Shown in pieces: positions 11,665 through 19,091 of a stretch of DNA of 55,616 bases. The stretch lies in the NCBI RefSeq assembly GCF_016595245.1, contig NZ_JAENHM010000008.1, forward strand, positions 1-55,616. Reading direction: 5' to 3'. The notes beneath the pieces were generated by a model that was not told the DNA's origin, ran no database searches, and saw nothing but the letters and a program-made list of their open reading frames with translations. The stretch is from Azospirillum endophyticum. Its GTDB lineage: Bacteria > Pseudomonadota > Alphaproteobacteria > Azospirillales > Azospirillaceae. A program made the position numbers and the translations under genes. Each line of letters opens with the position of its first letter. Position 1 is the stretch's first letter.

Positions 11665-12246
11665 TGCGGTCCCCCCTCTCCCAAGACGCGATCGCAAGAT
11701 AAACGCGCATCCATCGAGAGACGGCAATCAGGGGGAAATCCTTATATAAGGATTGTTGAAAATAGAAAGTTGCTCTGTATTATTCATTTAGATTAAGTCA
11801 CTTAACGGTCTGTCATATGATTTCACTATATCTTACTGCGTATAACGTGAATTATGAAGCATTTTCAAGAGACTTATATTCTTTGATGAGTGTTGGTTCA
11901 TTGCGGTTCTGATGAGCCGATGTTTCTCGTCTCGCGAGATTCCTCGCCTGCGGACGAAACGATCATCGTTGGCTGCGACAGGGAATTGCCGGTCCTTTCG
12001 AGCGACCTGTTCCCGCCATCAGATCGGGCCGCGTAAAAATCGGAGCCGATTTGACGGGGGAATTCGATTGCAAGACGACGATCCATGGCGTCGCGCATAT
12101 CATAGTAAACGCCCGACGCCTTATCGGCGGCGGGTGGGCGCCGCCAGCCAGGATACTTGTGATTTTGGTCAGACAGGTGCCGGAAGCAGATCGGGCGCCG
12201 CATCCCGTGACACGGCGCCCGCCATTCACTCCGCAATATTCGATGG
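11665..12246. other. AT-rich gene-poor intergenic region
   Basis: About 580 bases, with the first half (11740-11900) strikingly AT-rich for this genome. It contains the palindrome at 11737-11754 and probably the chemoreceptor promoter. Open frames on both strands between 11898 and 12262 overlap one another, have no recognisable product and lack good ribosome binding sites, so none is called. It may hold decayed accessory DNA. Confidence 0.5.
11737..11754. promoter_or_regulatory. Perfect 18-bp palindrome upstream of the PAS chemoreceptor
   Basis: AATCCTTATATAAGGATT is identical to its own reverse complement. It lies 73 bases upstream of the GTG start of the chemoreceptor, where a regulator could act, and contains TATATA at its centre. 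It is a candidate dimer-binding operator; the regulator is unknown. Confidence 0.5.
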
Positions 12247-13056
12247 TCACTCCACTGCGTAAGGCGGCTTCGTGAAGCCTGCCGGCGACAGGGTGAAGAT
12301 CTCGGCCCCGTCGGCGGTGACGCCGATCGAATGCTCGAACTGGGCGGACAGCGACTTGTCCTTGGTCACGGCGGTCCAGCCGTCGCCCAGGATCTTCACG
12401 TCCGGGCGGCCGGTGTTGATCATCGGCTCGATGGTGAAGATCATGCCTTCCTTCAGCACCAGGCCTTCGCCCGGCTTGCCGTAATGCAGCACCGACGGCG
12501 GCTCGTGGAAGACGCGGCCGACGCCGTGGCCGCAGAAGTCGCGCACCACCGAGAAACGGTGGGATTCGGCGAAGGTCTGGATGGCGTGGCCGATGTCGCC
12601 CAGCGTGGCGCCCGGCTTCACCGCGGCGATGCCGATCATCAGCGCGTCATAGGTGACGTCGACCAGCTTGCGCGCCTTCACGCCCACGTCGCCGCACAGA
12701 TACATGCGGCTGCTGTCGCCGTACCAGCCGTCGACGATCGGGGTGACGTCGATGTTCAGGATGTCGCCGTCCACCAGCCGCTTGTCGCCGGGGATGCCGT
12801 GGCAGACGACATGGTTGACCGAGATGCAGTTGGCGCGCGGGAAGCCGCGATAGCCCAGCGGGGCGGGGATGCCGCCATGATCGCGGATGAACTGTTCCAG
12901 CAGGCGGTCCAGCTCGCCGGTGGTGACGCCCGGCTGCACATAGGGGACGATGTAGTCCAGCGCCAGCGCGGCCAGCCGGCCGGCCTTGCGCATGCCTTCG
13001 AATCCCTCCGGACCATGAAGACGGACGCGGTTGGAGTCGACGTGATCCTGTTCCAA
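12247..13056 (-). CDS. map: Type I methionine aminopeptidase
   Basis: Removes the initiator Met from nascent proteins (co-translational, metal-dependent). The 269-residue product has the M24 pita-bread fold signature: NHVVCHGIPGD; the metal-binding aspartates in NIDVTPIVDGWYGDSSRMY; the histidine in DFCGHGVGRVFHEPPSVLHY; the glutamate in FTIEPMINTG; and the final glutamate in AQFEHSIGVT. The start appears to be TTG at 13054-13056, with AGGGG about eight bases upstream. No better ATG lies ahead of the conserved region. It follows sfsA by 71 bases on the same strand, a frequent pairing in alphaproteobacteria. Confidence 0.95.
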   Translation of the reverse strand: MEQDHVDSNRVRLHGPEGFEGMRKAGRLAALALDYIVPYVQPGVTTGELDRLLEQFIRDHGGIPAPLGYRGFPRANCISVNHVVCHGIPGDKRLVDGDILNIDVTPIVDGWYGDSSRMYLCGDVGVKARKLVDVTYDALMIGIAAVKPGATLGDIGHAIQTFAESHRFSVVRDFCGHGVGRVFHEPPSVLHYGKPGEGLVLKEGMIFTIEPMINTGRPDVKILGDGWTAVTKDKSLSAQFEHSIGVTADGAEIFTLSPAGFTKPPYAVE

Positions 13057-13127
13057 GACGAGAGCCCCTATGCCAGGTAACCAAAAGCCGGATGCCGAAA
13101 AGCCCGAAGCCGGGATCCGCCGCGGCG

Positions 13128-13877
13128 TTACAGCCGGATCGGCAGCGGCCGGTCCAATTCAATCGATTCGGGCGTGATCGCGCAAGACCAACACAGCGCC
13201 TCGACCCCCAAATCCAGCGCGCGGCGCAGGCCGGCATGATAGACCGGATCGAGATCGGCCGCCGTGCGGAAATGGGAACAATCGCCGCGCTGGACAAGGT
13301 AGAGCATGACCGCGCGGCAGCCCTGCGCCACCATCGCCGCCATCTCCTCCAGATGCTTGGCGCCGCGGGCGGTGACGCAGTCCGGGAATTCGGCAGCCCC
13401 ATCTCCGTGGTCGCCTTGCGGGCCGCCGGGGCGGCGCAGATGGACATTTTTCACTTCGACATAGGCCGGCGGGCGAGCCGCGGGCTTTGCCGGGTCGTCC
13501 TCCAGCAGCACGTCGATGCGGCTGTTGCGGCCGTATTTCACCTCGCGCCGCAGCCGGTCATAGCCGGCCAGCTCCGGGATGGTGCCGGCGGCGATGGCGG
13601 CGGCGACCAGTGCGTTCGGGTGGCCGGTGTTGACGCCGACCAGCCCCTCGCCCCAGGGGGCGGCGGCCTCCACCAGCTCCAGCGTGTAGGCCAGCTTGCG
13701 CTTGGGATTGCCGGAGCGCGACAGCCAGACGGCGGAGCCGGGGATGTCCAGCCCGAGCATGCTGCCGGAATTGGGCACATGCACCGTCACCTCCACGCCA
13801 TCCAGCAGGACGTCGGCGAGGAACCGCTTGTAGCGGCGGATCAGGCGGCCTTGAAGAAGGGGGGTAGGAAAGCGCAT
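13128..13877 (-). CDS. sfsA: Sugar fermentation stimulation protein SfsA
   Basis: 249-residue SfsA-family protein: N-terminal OB-fold-like half ([20 protein letters not shown], then PNSGSML) and a C-terminal nuclease-like half ([29 protein letters not shown]). The biochemical role is unresolved; E. coli SfsA was found as a DNA-binding stimulator of maltose gene expression and the fold resembles PD-(D/E)XK nucleases. ATG at 13877 begins MRFPTPL, the usual family N-terminus. It is transcribed with map and divergently from the MoCF-domain gene 66 bases away. Confidence 0.95.
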   Translation of the reverse strand: MRFPTPLLQGRLIRRYKRFLADVLLDGVEVTVHVPNSGSMLGLDIPGSAVWLSRSGNPKRKLAYTLELVEAAAPWGEGLVGVNTGHPNALVAAAIAAGTIPELAGYDRLRREVKYGRNSRIDVLLEDDPAKPAARPPAYVEVKNVHLRRPGGPQGDHGDGAAEFPDCVTARGAKHLEEMAAMVAQGCRAVMLYLVQRGDCSHFRTAADLDPVYHAGLRRALDLGVEALCWSCAITPESIELDRPLPIRL

Positions 13878-13943
13878 CTTGGCGGCGACGCTACCCTTGG
13901 CTTTCCCGCTCGACAAGAGCGTTCCACGGAGACCCGCATCGCC

Positions 13944-14744
13944 ATGACGTCCGAGACCGCTGCGAATCCGGCTGCCGCCGATCCGATTGCCGCGAATCCC
14001 ACTGCCGCCGTCCTGGTGATCGGCAACGAGATCCTGTCGGGCCGCACCAAGGACGCCAATCTGGGCCACATCGCCGAGAAACTGACGGAGATCGGCGTGC
14101 GGCTGCGCGAGGCCCGCGTGGTGCCGGACCTGGAGGAGGAGATCGTCGCCGCGGTCAACGCCCTGCGCGCCCGCTACAGCTATGTCTTCACCACCGGCGG
14201 CATCGGCCCGACCCACGACGACATCACCGCCGCCTGCATCGCCAAGGCCTTCGGCGTGGCGTTGGAGCGCAATCCGGAGGCGGTCGCCCGGCTGGAGCGC
14301 CATTACGCCGCCGGCCAGTTGAACGAGGCGCGGTTGCGCATGGCCAACGTCCCGGCCGGCGGCATCCTGATCGACAACCCGATCAGCCAGGCGCCCGGAT
14401 TCCAGATCGGCAACGTCTTCGTCATGGCCGGCGTGCCGAACATCATGCGGGCGATGCTGGACGGCATCCTGCCGCGGCTGGCCGGCGGGCCGGCGCTGCA
14501 TGCCCGCACGGTGGCCTGCGAACTGGCGGAGGGGGTGATCGCCGCCGACCTGTCGGCGCTGCAGGACCGCCATCCCGCCCTGGAGATCGGCAGCTATCCC
14601 TATTTCCGCAGCGGCTTCTTCGGCGTCAGCTTGGTCCTGCGCGGCACCGACGAGACGGAACTGACGGCCGCGACCGACGAACTGGCGGACATCGTCCGGC
14701 GTCTGGGCGGCACGCCCACCGTCACGGTCGGTACAAAAGGGTAG
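13944..14744 (+). CDS. CinA N-terminal/MoCF-domain protein (competence/damage-inducible protein A-like)
   Basis: 266 residues. A short Ala/Pro-rich leader is followed by a molybdopterin-binding MoCF domain ([45 protein letters not shown]). Only the CinA N-terminal half is present; the NMN deamidase (CinA-C) half is missing, as in many alphaproteobacterial paralogues. The nucleotide-related substrate is unknown. The ATG at 13944 was chosen because the frame further upstream is simply open antisense to sfsA. It is a single gene, divergent from sfsA. Confidence 0.9.
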   Translation: MTSETAANPAAADPIAANPTAAVLVIGNEILSGRTKDANLGHIAEKLTEIGVRLREARVVPDLEEEIVAAVNALRARYSYVFTTGGIGPTHDDITAACIAKAFGVALERNPEAVARLERHYAAGQLNEARLRMANVPAGGILIDNPISQAPGFQIGNVFVMAGVPNIMRAMLDGILPRLAGGPALHARTVACELAEGVIAADLSALQDRHPALEIGSYPYFRSGFFGVSLVLRGTDETELTAATDELADIVRRLGGTPTVTVGTKG

Positions 14745-14838
14745 TGGTGGATATGTCGGGGGATCGATTGTCCCGCTCCGAGTCGGTCCTACATGAACTC
14801 GCTGTCATCCGCATCAGGACTGCCGCGGGAGCCCCGCC

Positions 14839-15084
14839 ATGAAGAGCTTCGAGAAATCAGCGTTGCTGTTCCTTCTCCGCCATCTGTTCGCCGGCATCGT
14901 CGGCGCCGTGGTGCTGGCGAGCGGTCTCCTGTGGTTCGACGTCGCCAAGCTGGCGACGCTGATCGGCAACAGCGAATACGGCATCACCGCCACGGTGATG
15001 CTCTATGCCGGCCTGATGCTGACCTTCGGCAGCGTGTCGATGGGAATCGGCATCATGACGATGAACGAGGACACCCGCCCGTAA
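14839..15084 (+). CDS. Small inner-membrane protein, 81 residues
   Basis: Two predicted membrane helices: residues about 9-33 (FLLRHLFAGIVGAVVLASGL) and about 50-72 (TATVMLYAGLMLTFGSVSMG). The N-terminus (MKSFEKS) is charged and the C-terminus (NEDTRP) acidic. The start follows GCGGGAGCC. It ends seven bases from the stop of the convergent minus-strand small gene. No family recognised. Confidence 0.75.
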   Translation: MKSFEKSALLFLLRHLFAGIVGAVVLASGLLWFDVAKLATLIGNSEYGITATVMLYAGLMLTFGSVSMGIGIMTMNEDTRP

Positions 15085-15091
15085 GCCGCCG

Positions 15092-15265
15092 TCAGATGCC
15101 GAACGGTCCAAAGCGGTCGTAGATCCAGACGAGGGCTACGATCAGCGCCAGCCACAGCGCCGCGTTGCGCAGTGCCACGCCGCGGTTCCGGCGCAGGGCC
15201 GCCGGCACCACCAGGACCGCGACCATCAGCAGCGCCACCAGCGACAACCAATCCGTCTCGCTCAC
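15092..15265 (-). CDS. Small inner-membrane protein, 57 residues
   Basis: A short ORF with a GTG start and an excellent ribosome binding site (GGAGG seven bases upstream). The product has one hydrophobic stretch at residues 6-22 (WLSLVALLMVAVLVVPA), a basic turn (LRRNRG) and a second stretch at about 36-49 (ALWLALIVALVWIY), ending in RFGPFGI. The pattern of basic turn followed by LRNAALWLA is common in short alphaproteobacterial membrane proteins. Function unknown. It is convergent with the 81-residue membrane protein. Confidence 0.7.
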   Translation of the reverse strand: MSETDWLSLVALLMVAVLVVPAALRRNRGVALRNAALWLALIVALVWIYDRFGPFGI

Positions 15266-15424
15266 GTCGCATCCTCCATTTCCCGGTCTCTCTCCAGGGG
15301 CTGCCTGCCCGCAGTCTGTCCGTCAGTTGCGCATTCCTTCGATATGGGAATGCCTGCGGTCATGCGAAGGCCCCTTGACCCGCAGCCCCGCGATTGTCTA
15401 AGTCATGACCACGGAACGGTGCGC

Positions 15425-15442
15425 TGCATATCATAGTATGCA
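15425..15442. promoter_or_regulatory. Inverted repeat upstream of tRNA-Leu(TAA)
   Basis: TGCATA (15425-15430) and TATGCA (15437-15442) form a perfect 6-base inverted repeat with a 6-base spacer. It lies about 95 bases before the tRNA. Significance uncertain. Confidence 0.25.
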
Positions 15443-15536
15443 ATCTCCACGGGCAGCGTGGAGCCGCTCCGTCGACATGAGCTTTGCCGCTGCAATCCGG
15501 TCGCCGAGACCGGACGGTGGTGGCGGAGTCCGGGGC

Positions 15537-15621
15537 GCGGGCGTGGCGAAACCGGTAGACGCAAGGGACTTAAAATCCCTCACCTCTTGGTATGCGGGTT
15601 CGAGTCCCGCCGCCCGCACCA
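15537..15621 (+). tRNA. tRNA-Leu(TAA)
   Basis: 85 bases including CCA. Acceptor GCGGGCG pairs with CGCCCGC. The anticodon stem is AGGGA/TCCCT with loop CTTAAAA, so anticodon TAA reading TTA. It has the long class II variable arm, T-loop GTTCGAGTCC, discriminator A and CCA. Its 3' end faces that of the tRNA-Leu(CAA) at 18253-18337 on the other strand. Confidence 0.95.
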
Positions 15622-15809
15622 CTTTGGAAAGAAACAATTTTTCCCGCTTGTAGCGGGGCGGCTTGGGAAGGATGGACGGTGCTAGGGTCCACCCAGGACC
15701 CACGGCAATCATCATGAGCCTTGGGCTGATGGTGTCCTCCCTAGTTGGGGTGGCGCTGCCGCATTTTCCGATGGCTTTGCTCAGGTATAGCAAGCAGAAA
15801 TATCGATCC

Positions 15810-16268
15810 TCATTTCCCTAATCTGTTCAGATAATTGTCGGCTTTCGTTAAAAAACTCATAATTAAAGCATAAAGTGATACCTCTTTCCCGTTGAAATCT
15901 ATAAACAACGATTTCTCGCCCTCCCTCCCGCCTATGTCCCACCAGTCATCGTCTTCCCATTCGTGTTCCCTCTTGATTGATTGCTTTATGTTTGATTTTT
16001 TGGGATGTTTTGCTCCGTTCGCAATTTTCCTAAGTTCATCCCACTCAGGGCACGCAGCTTTCATCTTTGTTTTTTCGGCTTCAAAATCACTCTGGCTTAA
16101 CCCAAGATCTCTTGTGTGAAGCCAATCAAATGTGTGGTTTCCAAAAAGAACAGCTGCAATCAAATCATCGTTATCTCTCGTTTCTTTATACTTCTGGGCA
16201 AAACGGTGACATGCGTCTAGCATGTCACGGGCTTTTTCGAAGCCGAGATGGCCAGGAACTGAATTCAT
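15810..16268 (-). CDS. Hypothetical protein in an AT-rich accessory segment
   Basis: 152 residues, base composition and codon use clearly more AT-rich than the neighbours, which suggests recent transfer. The product is helical and charged: FEKARDMLDACHRFAQKY, LIAAVLFGNHTFDWLHTRDL, then ELRKIANGAKHPKK. The combination of an FxWLH helix with a later LRxIANGAKH helix is reminiscent of HEPN-like accessory proteins, but the spacing in RKIANGAKH (R-x7-H) is longer than the usual R-x4-6-H motif, so this is only an impression. The ATG at 16268 has GAAGG seven bases upstream; an in-frame ATG at 16295 is possible. It lies next to a tRNA-Leu and a decayed phage gene. Confidence 0.65.
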   Translation of the reverse strand: MNSVPGHLGFEKARDMLDACHRFAQKYKETRDNDDLIAAVLFGNHTFDWLHTRDLGLSQSDFEAEKTKMKAACPEWDELRKIANGAKHPKKSNIKQSIKREHEWEDDDWWDIGGREGEKSLFIDFNGKEVSLYALIMSFLTKADNYLNRLGK

Positions 16269-16324
16269 CCGAAAGCCTTCGTTCTTTAAACGCATGCTCT
16301 AAGATTATCAGTCAGTAGAAAATC

Positions 16325-16743
16325 TTACACGTACAACATCACATCCCGCCGATTGTCGCCATCATGGTTGGCCCGGTACCAGACCACTTCATCGTGCCAA
16401 TCCGCATCGGTCGCCGTCTCGAACAGCACCGGCAGGGTGTCGGGGTCGTCGATCTCGCCGCGGGCGACTTGGCTGTCATAGTCTACGATGTTATGGGCGA
16501 CGTCCTGCTGGCCGCGCCCGGCCGTGCTGATGACGACGCGCAGGGAGCCCGGCACACCTTCACCAAGACGGTGCTGATCAGGTCCCACAGGTCGCGCTTG
16601 GAGCAAGCATGCAACTCGTCGACCAAGGCGAAGGTCGGGGTGGTACCGTGGGATCGGGCCGCTTCGCAGGAGATGGAGCGAAGCTGGTACTCGCATCTTG
16701 GGATGCTTGATCCGGTGCCGGTAGTCTTCAGAAGGCGAGTCTT
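16325..16743 (-). pseudogene. Decayed phage terminase large subunit fragment
   Basis: On the minus strand one frame reads YQLRSISCEAARSHGTTPTF, then ALVDELHACSKRDLWDLIST, which matches the Walker B region of HK97-type terminase large subunits (VDELH). After VLVKV the similarity continues in a different frame as VPGSLRVVISTAGRGQQDVA, then GEIDDPDTLPVLFETATDAD and WHDEVVW. This is a one-base shift inside a conserved block. The Walker A end and the nuclease domain are both missing. It is a remnant, not a working gene. The fragment begins directly after the stop of the 61-residue membrane protein gene and ends about 55 bases before the AT-rich hypothetical gene. Confidence 0.8.
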
Positions 16744-16927
16744 ACCGTATCTCGACGGTGCCGCAGCTCCGGCGGTGGGCCAGCAGGCAGTCCTCGTTCT
16801 TCGACTGCTGCATCAATGCGCCCACCAGCCAATAGCCCAGCGCGAGGACGAGGATGATGGCGACGGCCGCCCCGAGATTGGCGGCCATGCGATTGCGGTC
16901 GTCGTCCTGAGGGGGCTGCTCAGGCAT
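16742..16927 (-). CDS. Small single-span membrane protein, 61 residues
   Basis: Acidic/basic N-terminus (MPEQPPQDDDRNRMAANLG), one hydrophobic helix (AVAIILVLALGYWLVGALM) and a Cys-containing tail (NEDCLLAHRRSCGTVEIR). The ATG is preceded by GAGG with a 7-base spacer. It follows the 67-residue gene on the same strand by 48 bases. Family not recognised. Confidence 0.72.
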   Translation of the reverse strand: MPEQPPQDDDRNRMAANLGAAVAIILVLALGYWLVGALMQQSKNEDCLLAHRRSCGTVEIR

Positions 16928-16975
16928 GGGGCAACCTCACTTCCGGTCGGACCGGAAGTCCCGGCTCGACGGTCC

Positions 16976-17179
16976 TCATCCTTTGCCCGGCTTCCGCTTC
17001 GTCCGTCCGCCGGCGGCCTCGCCCTCCTTGCGCTGAACGAACAGGCGCCCCGCCTGCATCGCCGCGGCTCGGCTGATGTAGCTGCCGCAGTCGAAACGCC
17101 GGCCGTCGAACATCACGGTGAGGGTGAAGGTCTGCGGGCCGGTTTCGTCGACAATGATCGAGGGGGCGGCGGGCTTCAT
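16976..17179 (-). CDS. Hypothetical protein, 67 residues
   Basis: Short soluble protein. The middle (FTLTVMFDGRRFDCGSYISR) looks like a beta-hairpin followed by an Ala-rich helix (AAAMQAGRLFVQRKEGE), and the C-terminus is very basic (RTKRKPGKG). The start ATG has only a weak AGAG site upstream. It may be co-transcribed with the 61-residue membrane protein downstream. No family recognised. Confidence 0.6.
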   Translation of the reverse strand: MKPAAPSIIVDETGPQTFTLTVMFDGRRFDCGSYISRAAAMQAGRLFVQRKEGEAAGGRTKRKPGKG

Positions 17180-17276
17180 TCGACGGTCTCTGCATCTGCC
17201 TGCGATGGATGGACTCATACGTCCAGGACGGGCCTCGAGCCAGCGTCTTCGAAGCCCCGCCCGGTCCGCGATCCTG

Positions 17277-17690
17277 TCAGCGCTCCACCGTGCCGCCGGC
17301 ATTCACCCAGGCGGCGAAGCCGCCGCGCAGGCGGTTGACGGTGCCGGTATAGCCGGCAGCCATCATGCGCTCGGCGGCGGGACCGCAACGCGTGCCGCCC
17401 TGGCAATGGAAGACCAGATGCTTGCCCGGTTCGGCCGGCACGCGCGACGGGTCGAACCGCGACAGCGGGTTCAGAATGGCGCCGGGGACATGGCCGGCGG
17501 CGTGTTCATGCGGTTCGCGGACATCGACGATCACCGCCTCGCCCTTGGCCTGCCACTGGATCGCGGTCGCCGCGTCGATCTGGCGGATGCGGTCGGCACC
17601 GTTCTGGCCTTCCGCATTTCGGCTTTCCCCTTTCCGGGGATCGGGGGGAGCGGCGGGGATCAGGCGGCGGAAAAGCTGGCACAGGAACAT
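17277..17690 (-). CDS. Single-domain rhodanese (sulfurtransferase)
   Basis: 137 residues. The N-terminal 30 residues are basic and hydrophobic, followed by one rhodanese domain: AVIVDVREPHEHAAGHVPGA, the catalytic loop HCQGGTRC with Cys96 as the persulfide-forming residue, and LRGGFAAWVNAGG. Such proteins move sulfane sulfur, often in sulfide or persulfide homeostasis. AAGGA lies nine bases before the ATG. It is divergent from an AhpD-like gene, with an inverted repeat and overlapping promoter elements between them (17753-17789), so both are probably controlled together. Confidence 0.92.
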   Translation of the reverse strand: MFLCQLFRRLIPAAPPDPRKGESRNAEGQNGADRIRQIDAATAIQWQAKGEAVIVDVREPHEHAAGHVPGAILNPLSRFDPSRVPAEPGKHLVFHCQGGTRCGPAAERMMAAGYTGTVNRLRGGFAAWVNAGGTVER

Positions 17691-17752
17691 GGTGCGTGGT
17701 CCTTGGATCCTGGATAGGGGAAGCGCGGGTGGAGATCGCCCGGCAACGGCTC

Positions 17753-17789
17753 TTGACCATAAAATTAGTATATCCTAATTTATTGTCAA
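17753..17789. promoter_or_regulatory. Divergent promoter with operator-like inverted repeat
   Basis: AAATTAG (17762-17768) and CTAATTT (17775-17781) form a perfect 7-base inverted repeat with spacer TATATC. It is flanked by TTGACC on the plus strand (17753-17758) and TTGACA on the minus strand (17784-17789). Each -35 lies 16-17 bases from a TAATTT -10 inside the opposite arm of the repeat. A dimeric repressor bound here would silence both the rhodanese and AhpD-like genes. AT-rich ATTAG/CTAAT-like sites are typical of ArsR-family regulators; assignment to BigR/SqrR-type persulfide sensors is inference. Confidence 0.6.
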
Positions 17790-17864
17790 TGAGCGGCGCA
17801 CCGGCCGCGGCTCCGCCAATGGCCTGATGTTGCGGCCGGCATGCTTCGAGACGGGGAGACGACC

Positions 17865-18218
17865 ATGCACAAGGACTGGCCGCAGATGACCGGCGAGCTG
17901 TCCGGCGCCATTCGCGAGCTGCGCGGCGGCGCGCCGGAGGTGATGAAGGCCTTTTCCGGGATGGCCCAGGCGGCGCTGAAGGCGGATGCGCTCGACACCA
18001 GGACCAAGGAATTGATCGCGCTCGCCATCGCGGTGGCGATCCGCTGCGACGGCTGCGTCGCCTTCCATGCCGAGGCGGCGCTGAAGCAGGGGGCGACCCG
18101 CGACGAGGTGATGGAGACGATGGGGATGGCGGTCTATATGGGCGCCGGGCCGTCGGTGATGTATGCGGCACAGGCGGTCGAGGCGTTCGATCAGTTTGCC
18201 GGAAAGGCGGCCGTCTGA
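17865..18218 (+). CDS. AhpD-like carboxymuconolactone decarboxylase family protein
   Basis: 117 residues with the CMD-domain helix pair and a CxxCxxxH motif (Cys61, Cys64, His68 in RCDGCVAFHAEAALKQGA), the redox-active site of AhpD-type peroxidases/reductases. The chosen ATG follows GGGGAGAC; an in-frame ATG at 17841 is less well placed. The role is probably peroxide or thiol-disulfide chemistry. The divergent rhodanese and the shared operator suggest a sulfur-stress function rather than aromatic degradation. Confidence 0.9.
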   Translation: MHKDWPQMTGELSGAIRELRGGAPEVMKAFSGMAQAALKADALDTRTKELIALAIAVAIRCDGCVAFHAEAALKQGATRDEVMETMGMAVYMGAGPSVMYAAQAVEAFDQFAGKAAV

Positions 18219-18252
18219 GCGGGGAACGCGATCGTAACGACAAGGATCAAGG

Positions 18253-18337
18253 TGGTGCGGGCGGTCGGACTCGAACCGACACTCCTTGCGGAACCGGATT
18301 TTGAGTCCGGCGCGTCTACCAATTTCACCACGCCCGC
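18253..18337 (-). tRNA. tRNA-Leu(CAA)
   Basis: 85 bases including CCA on the minus strand. Acceptor GCGGGCG pairs with CGCCCGC. The anticodon stem is CCGGA/TCCGG with loop CTCAAAA, so anticodon CAA reading TTG. It has the long variable arm and T-loop GGTTCGAGTCC. The 3' end faces tRNA-Leu(TAA) at 15537-15621. Confidence 0.95.
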
Positions 18338-18554
18338 AGCGACGCCTCTTCTAGCGCAACCGTCCGCAAACGGAAAGTGCAAAAGAACGAAGCCTACAGG
18401 CAATCCCGCCCACTCTTCCCACCTGCCCCGGCGACGACGCAGGGCCGCCGCTTATTCCCCGTCACTGCCGCGGTTCCTGTCATGCCGTCGCAGGCGCGCC
18501 GCGGACGTCGCGGACGACTGGCCGAACGGCCCAGTACGCGCTACCTTGTCGGCC

Positions 18555-19091
18555 ATGACGACCAAGCCCTTCCTGTCCCGCGTCTTCGAAGACCCCCGAA
18601 TCGCCGCCCTGCTCCTGGCACTGGCCAGCGCCGGGGTGCTGTTGTCGGCGCTGTTCTTCCAGTTCGTGCTGAATTATCAGCCCTGCGTCTTGTGCATCAT
18701 GCAGCGCTGGCCCTATGTGGCGGTGATGGTGCTGGGGCTGGTGACCTGGCTGTTCCGTCGCTGGAAGGGGCTGGGCGACGCGCTGCTGGTGGTGAGCGGG
18801 CTGGCCCTGCTGGCCGGCGCCGGCATCGCCGCCTATCATGTCGGGGTCGAGCAGCATTGGTGGGCCGGCACCTCGTCCTGCGGCGGGTCGGCGGCGGCCA
18901 ATTCGCTGGAGGCGTTGCGCGCCCAGGTTCTGGCGGCCCCGGTCACCCGCTGTGACGAAGTGGCGTGGTCGCTGTTCGGGATCTCCATGGCGGGTTACAA
19001 CGTGGCGATCTCGCTGGCGCTGGCAGCCTATGCCTTCATCGCCGCGCGCATCGCCTACACCCGCACCCCGGTGTCGAGGACCGCATTGTGA
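18555..19091 (+). CDS. dsbB: Disulfide bond formation protein DsbB
   Basis: 178-residue four-helix inner-membrane quinone reductase that reoxidises DsbA. The first periplasmic loop holds the quinone-linked CxxC pair (NYQPCVLCIMQRWPY). The second loop holds the partner cysteines (TSSCGGSAAAN and VTRCDEVAW). The start ATG has in-frame open sequence upstream through the tRNA, which is clearly not coding. The gene overlaps the GTG start of coq7 (GTGA), so the two are translationally coupled; both depend on the ubiquinone pool. Confidence 0.93.
   Translation: MTTKPFLSRVFEDPRIAALLLALASAGVLLSALFFQFVLNYQPCVLCIMQRWPYVAVMVLGLVTWLFRRWKGLGDALLVVSGLALLAGAGIAAYHVGVEQHWWAGTSSCGGSAAANSLEALRAQVLAAPVTRCDEVAWSLFGISMAGYNVAISLALAAYAFIAARIAYTRTPVSRTAL

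Noticed and set aside
12095..12107. GCATATCATAGTA also present at 15427-15439
   Set aside because: A 13-base match twice within 55 kb is expected by chance several times over, and the surrounding sequences differ.
11898..12262. Overlapping open frames of about 95-116 codons on both strands downstream of map
   Set aside because: They overlap each other, lack ribosome binding sites and host-like codon bias, and encode nothing recognisable. Treated as non-coding.
15716..15822. 34-codon plus-strand ORF after tRNA-Leu(TAA)
   Set aside because: No convincing ribosome binding site and no sequence pattern beyond a weak hydrophobic stretch.
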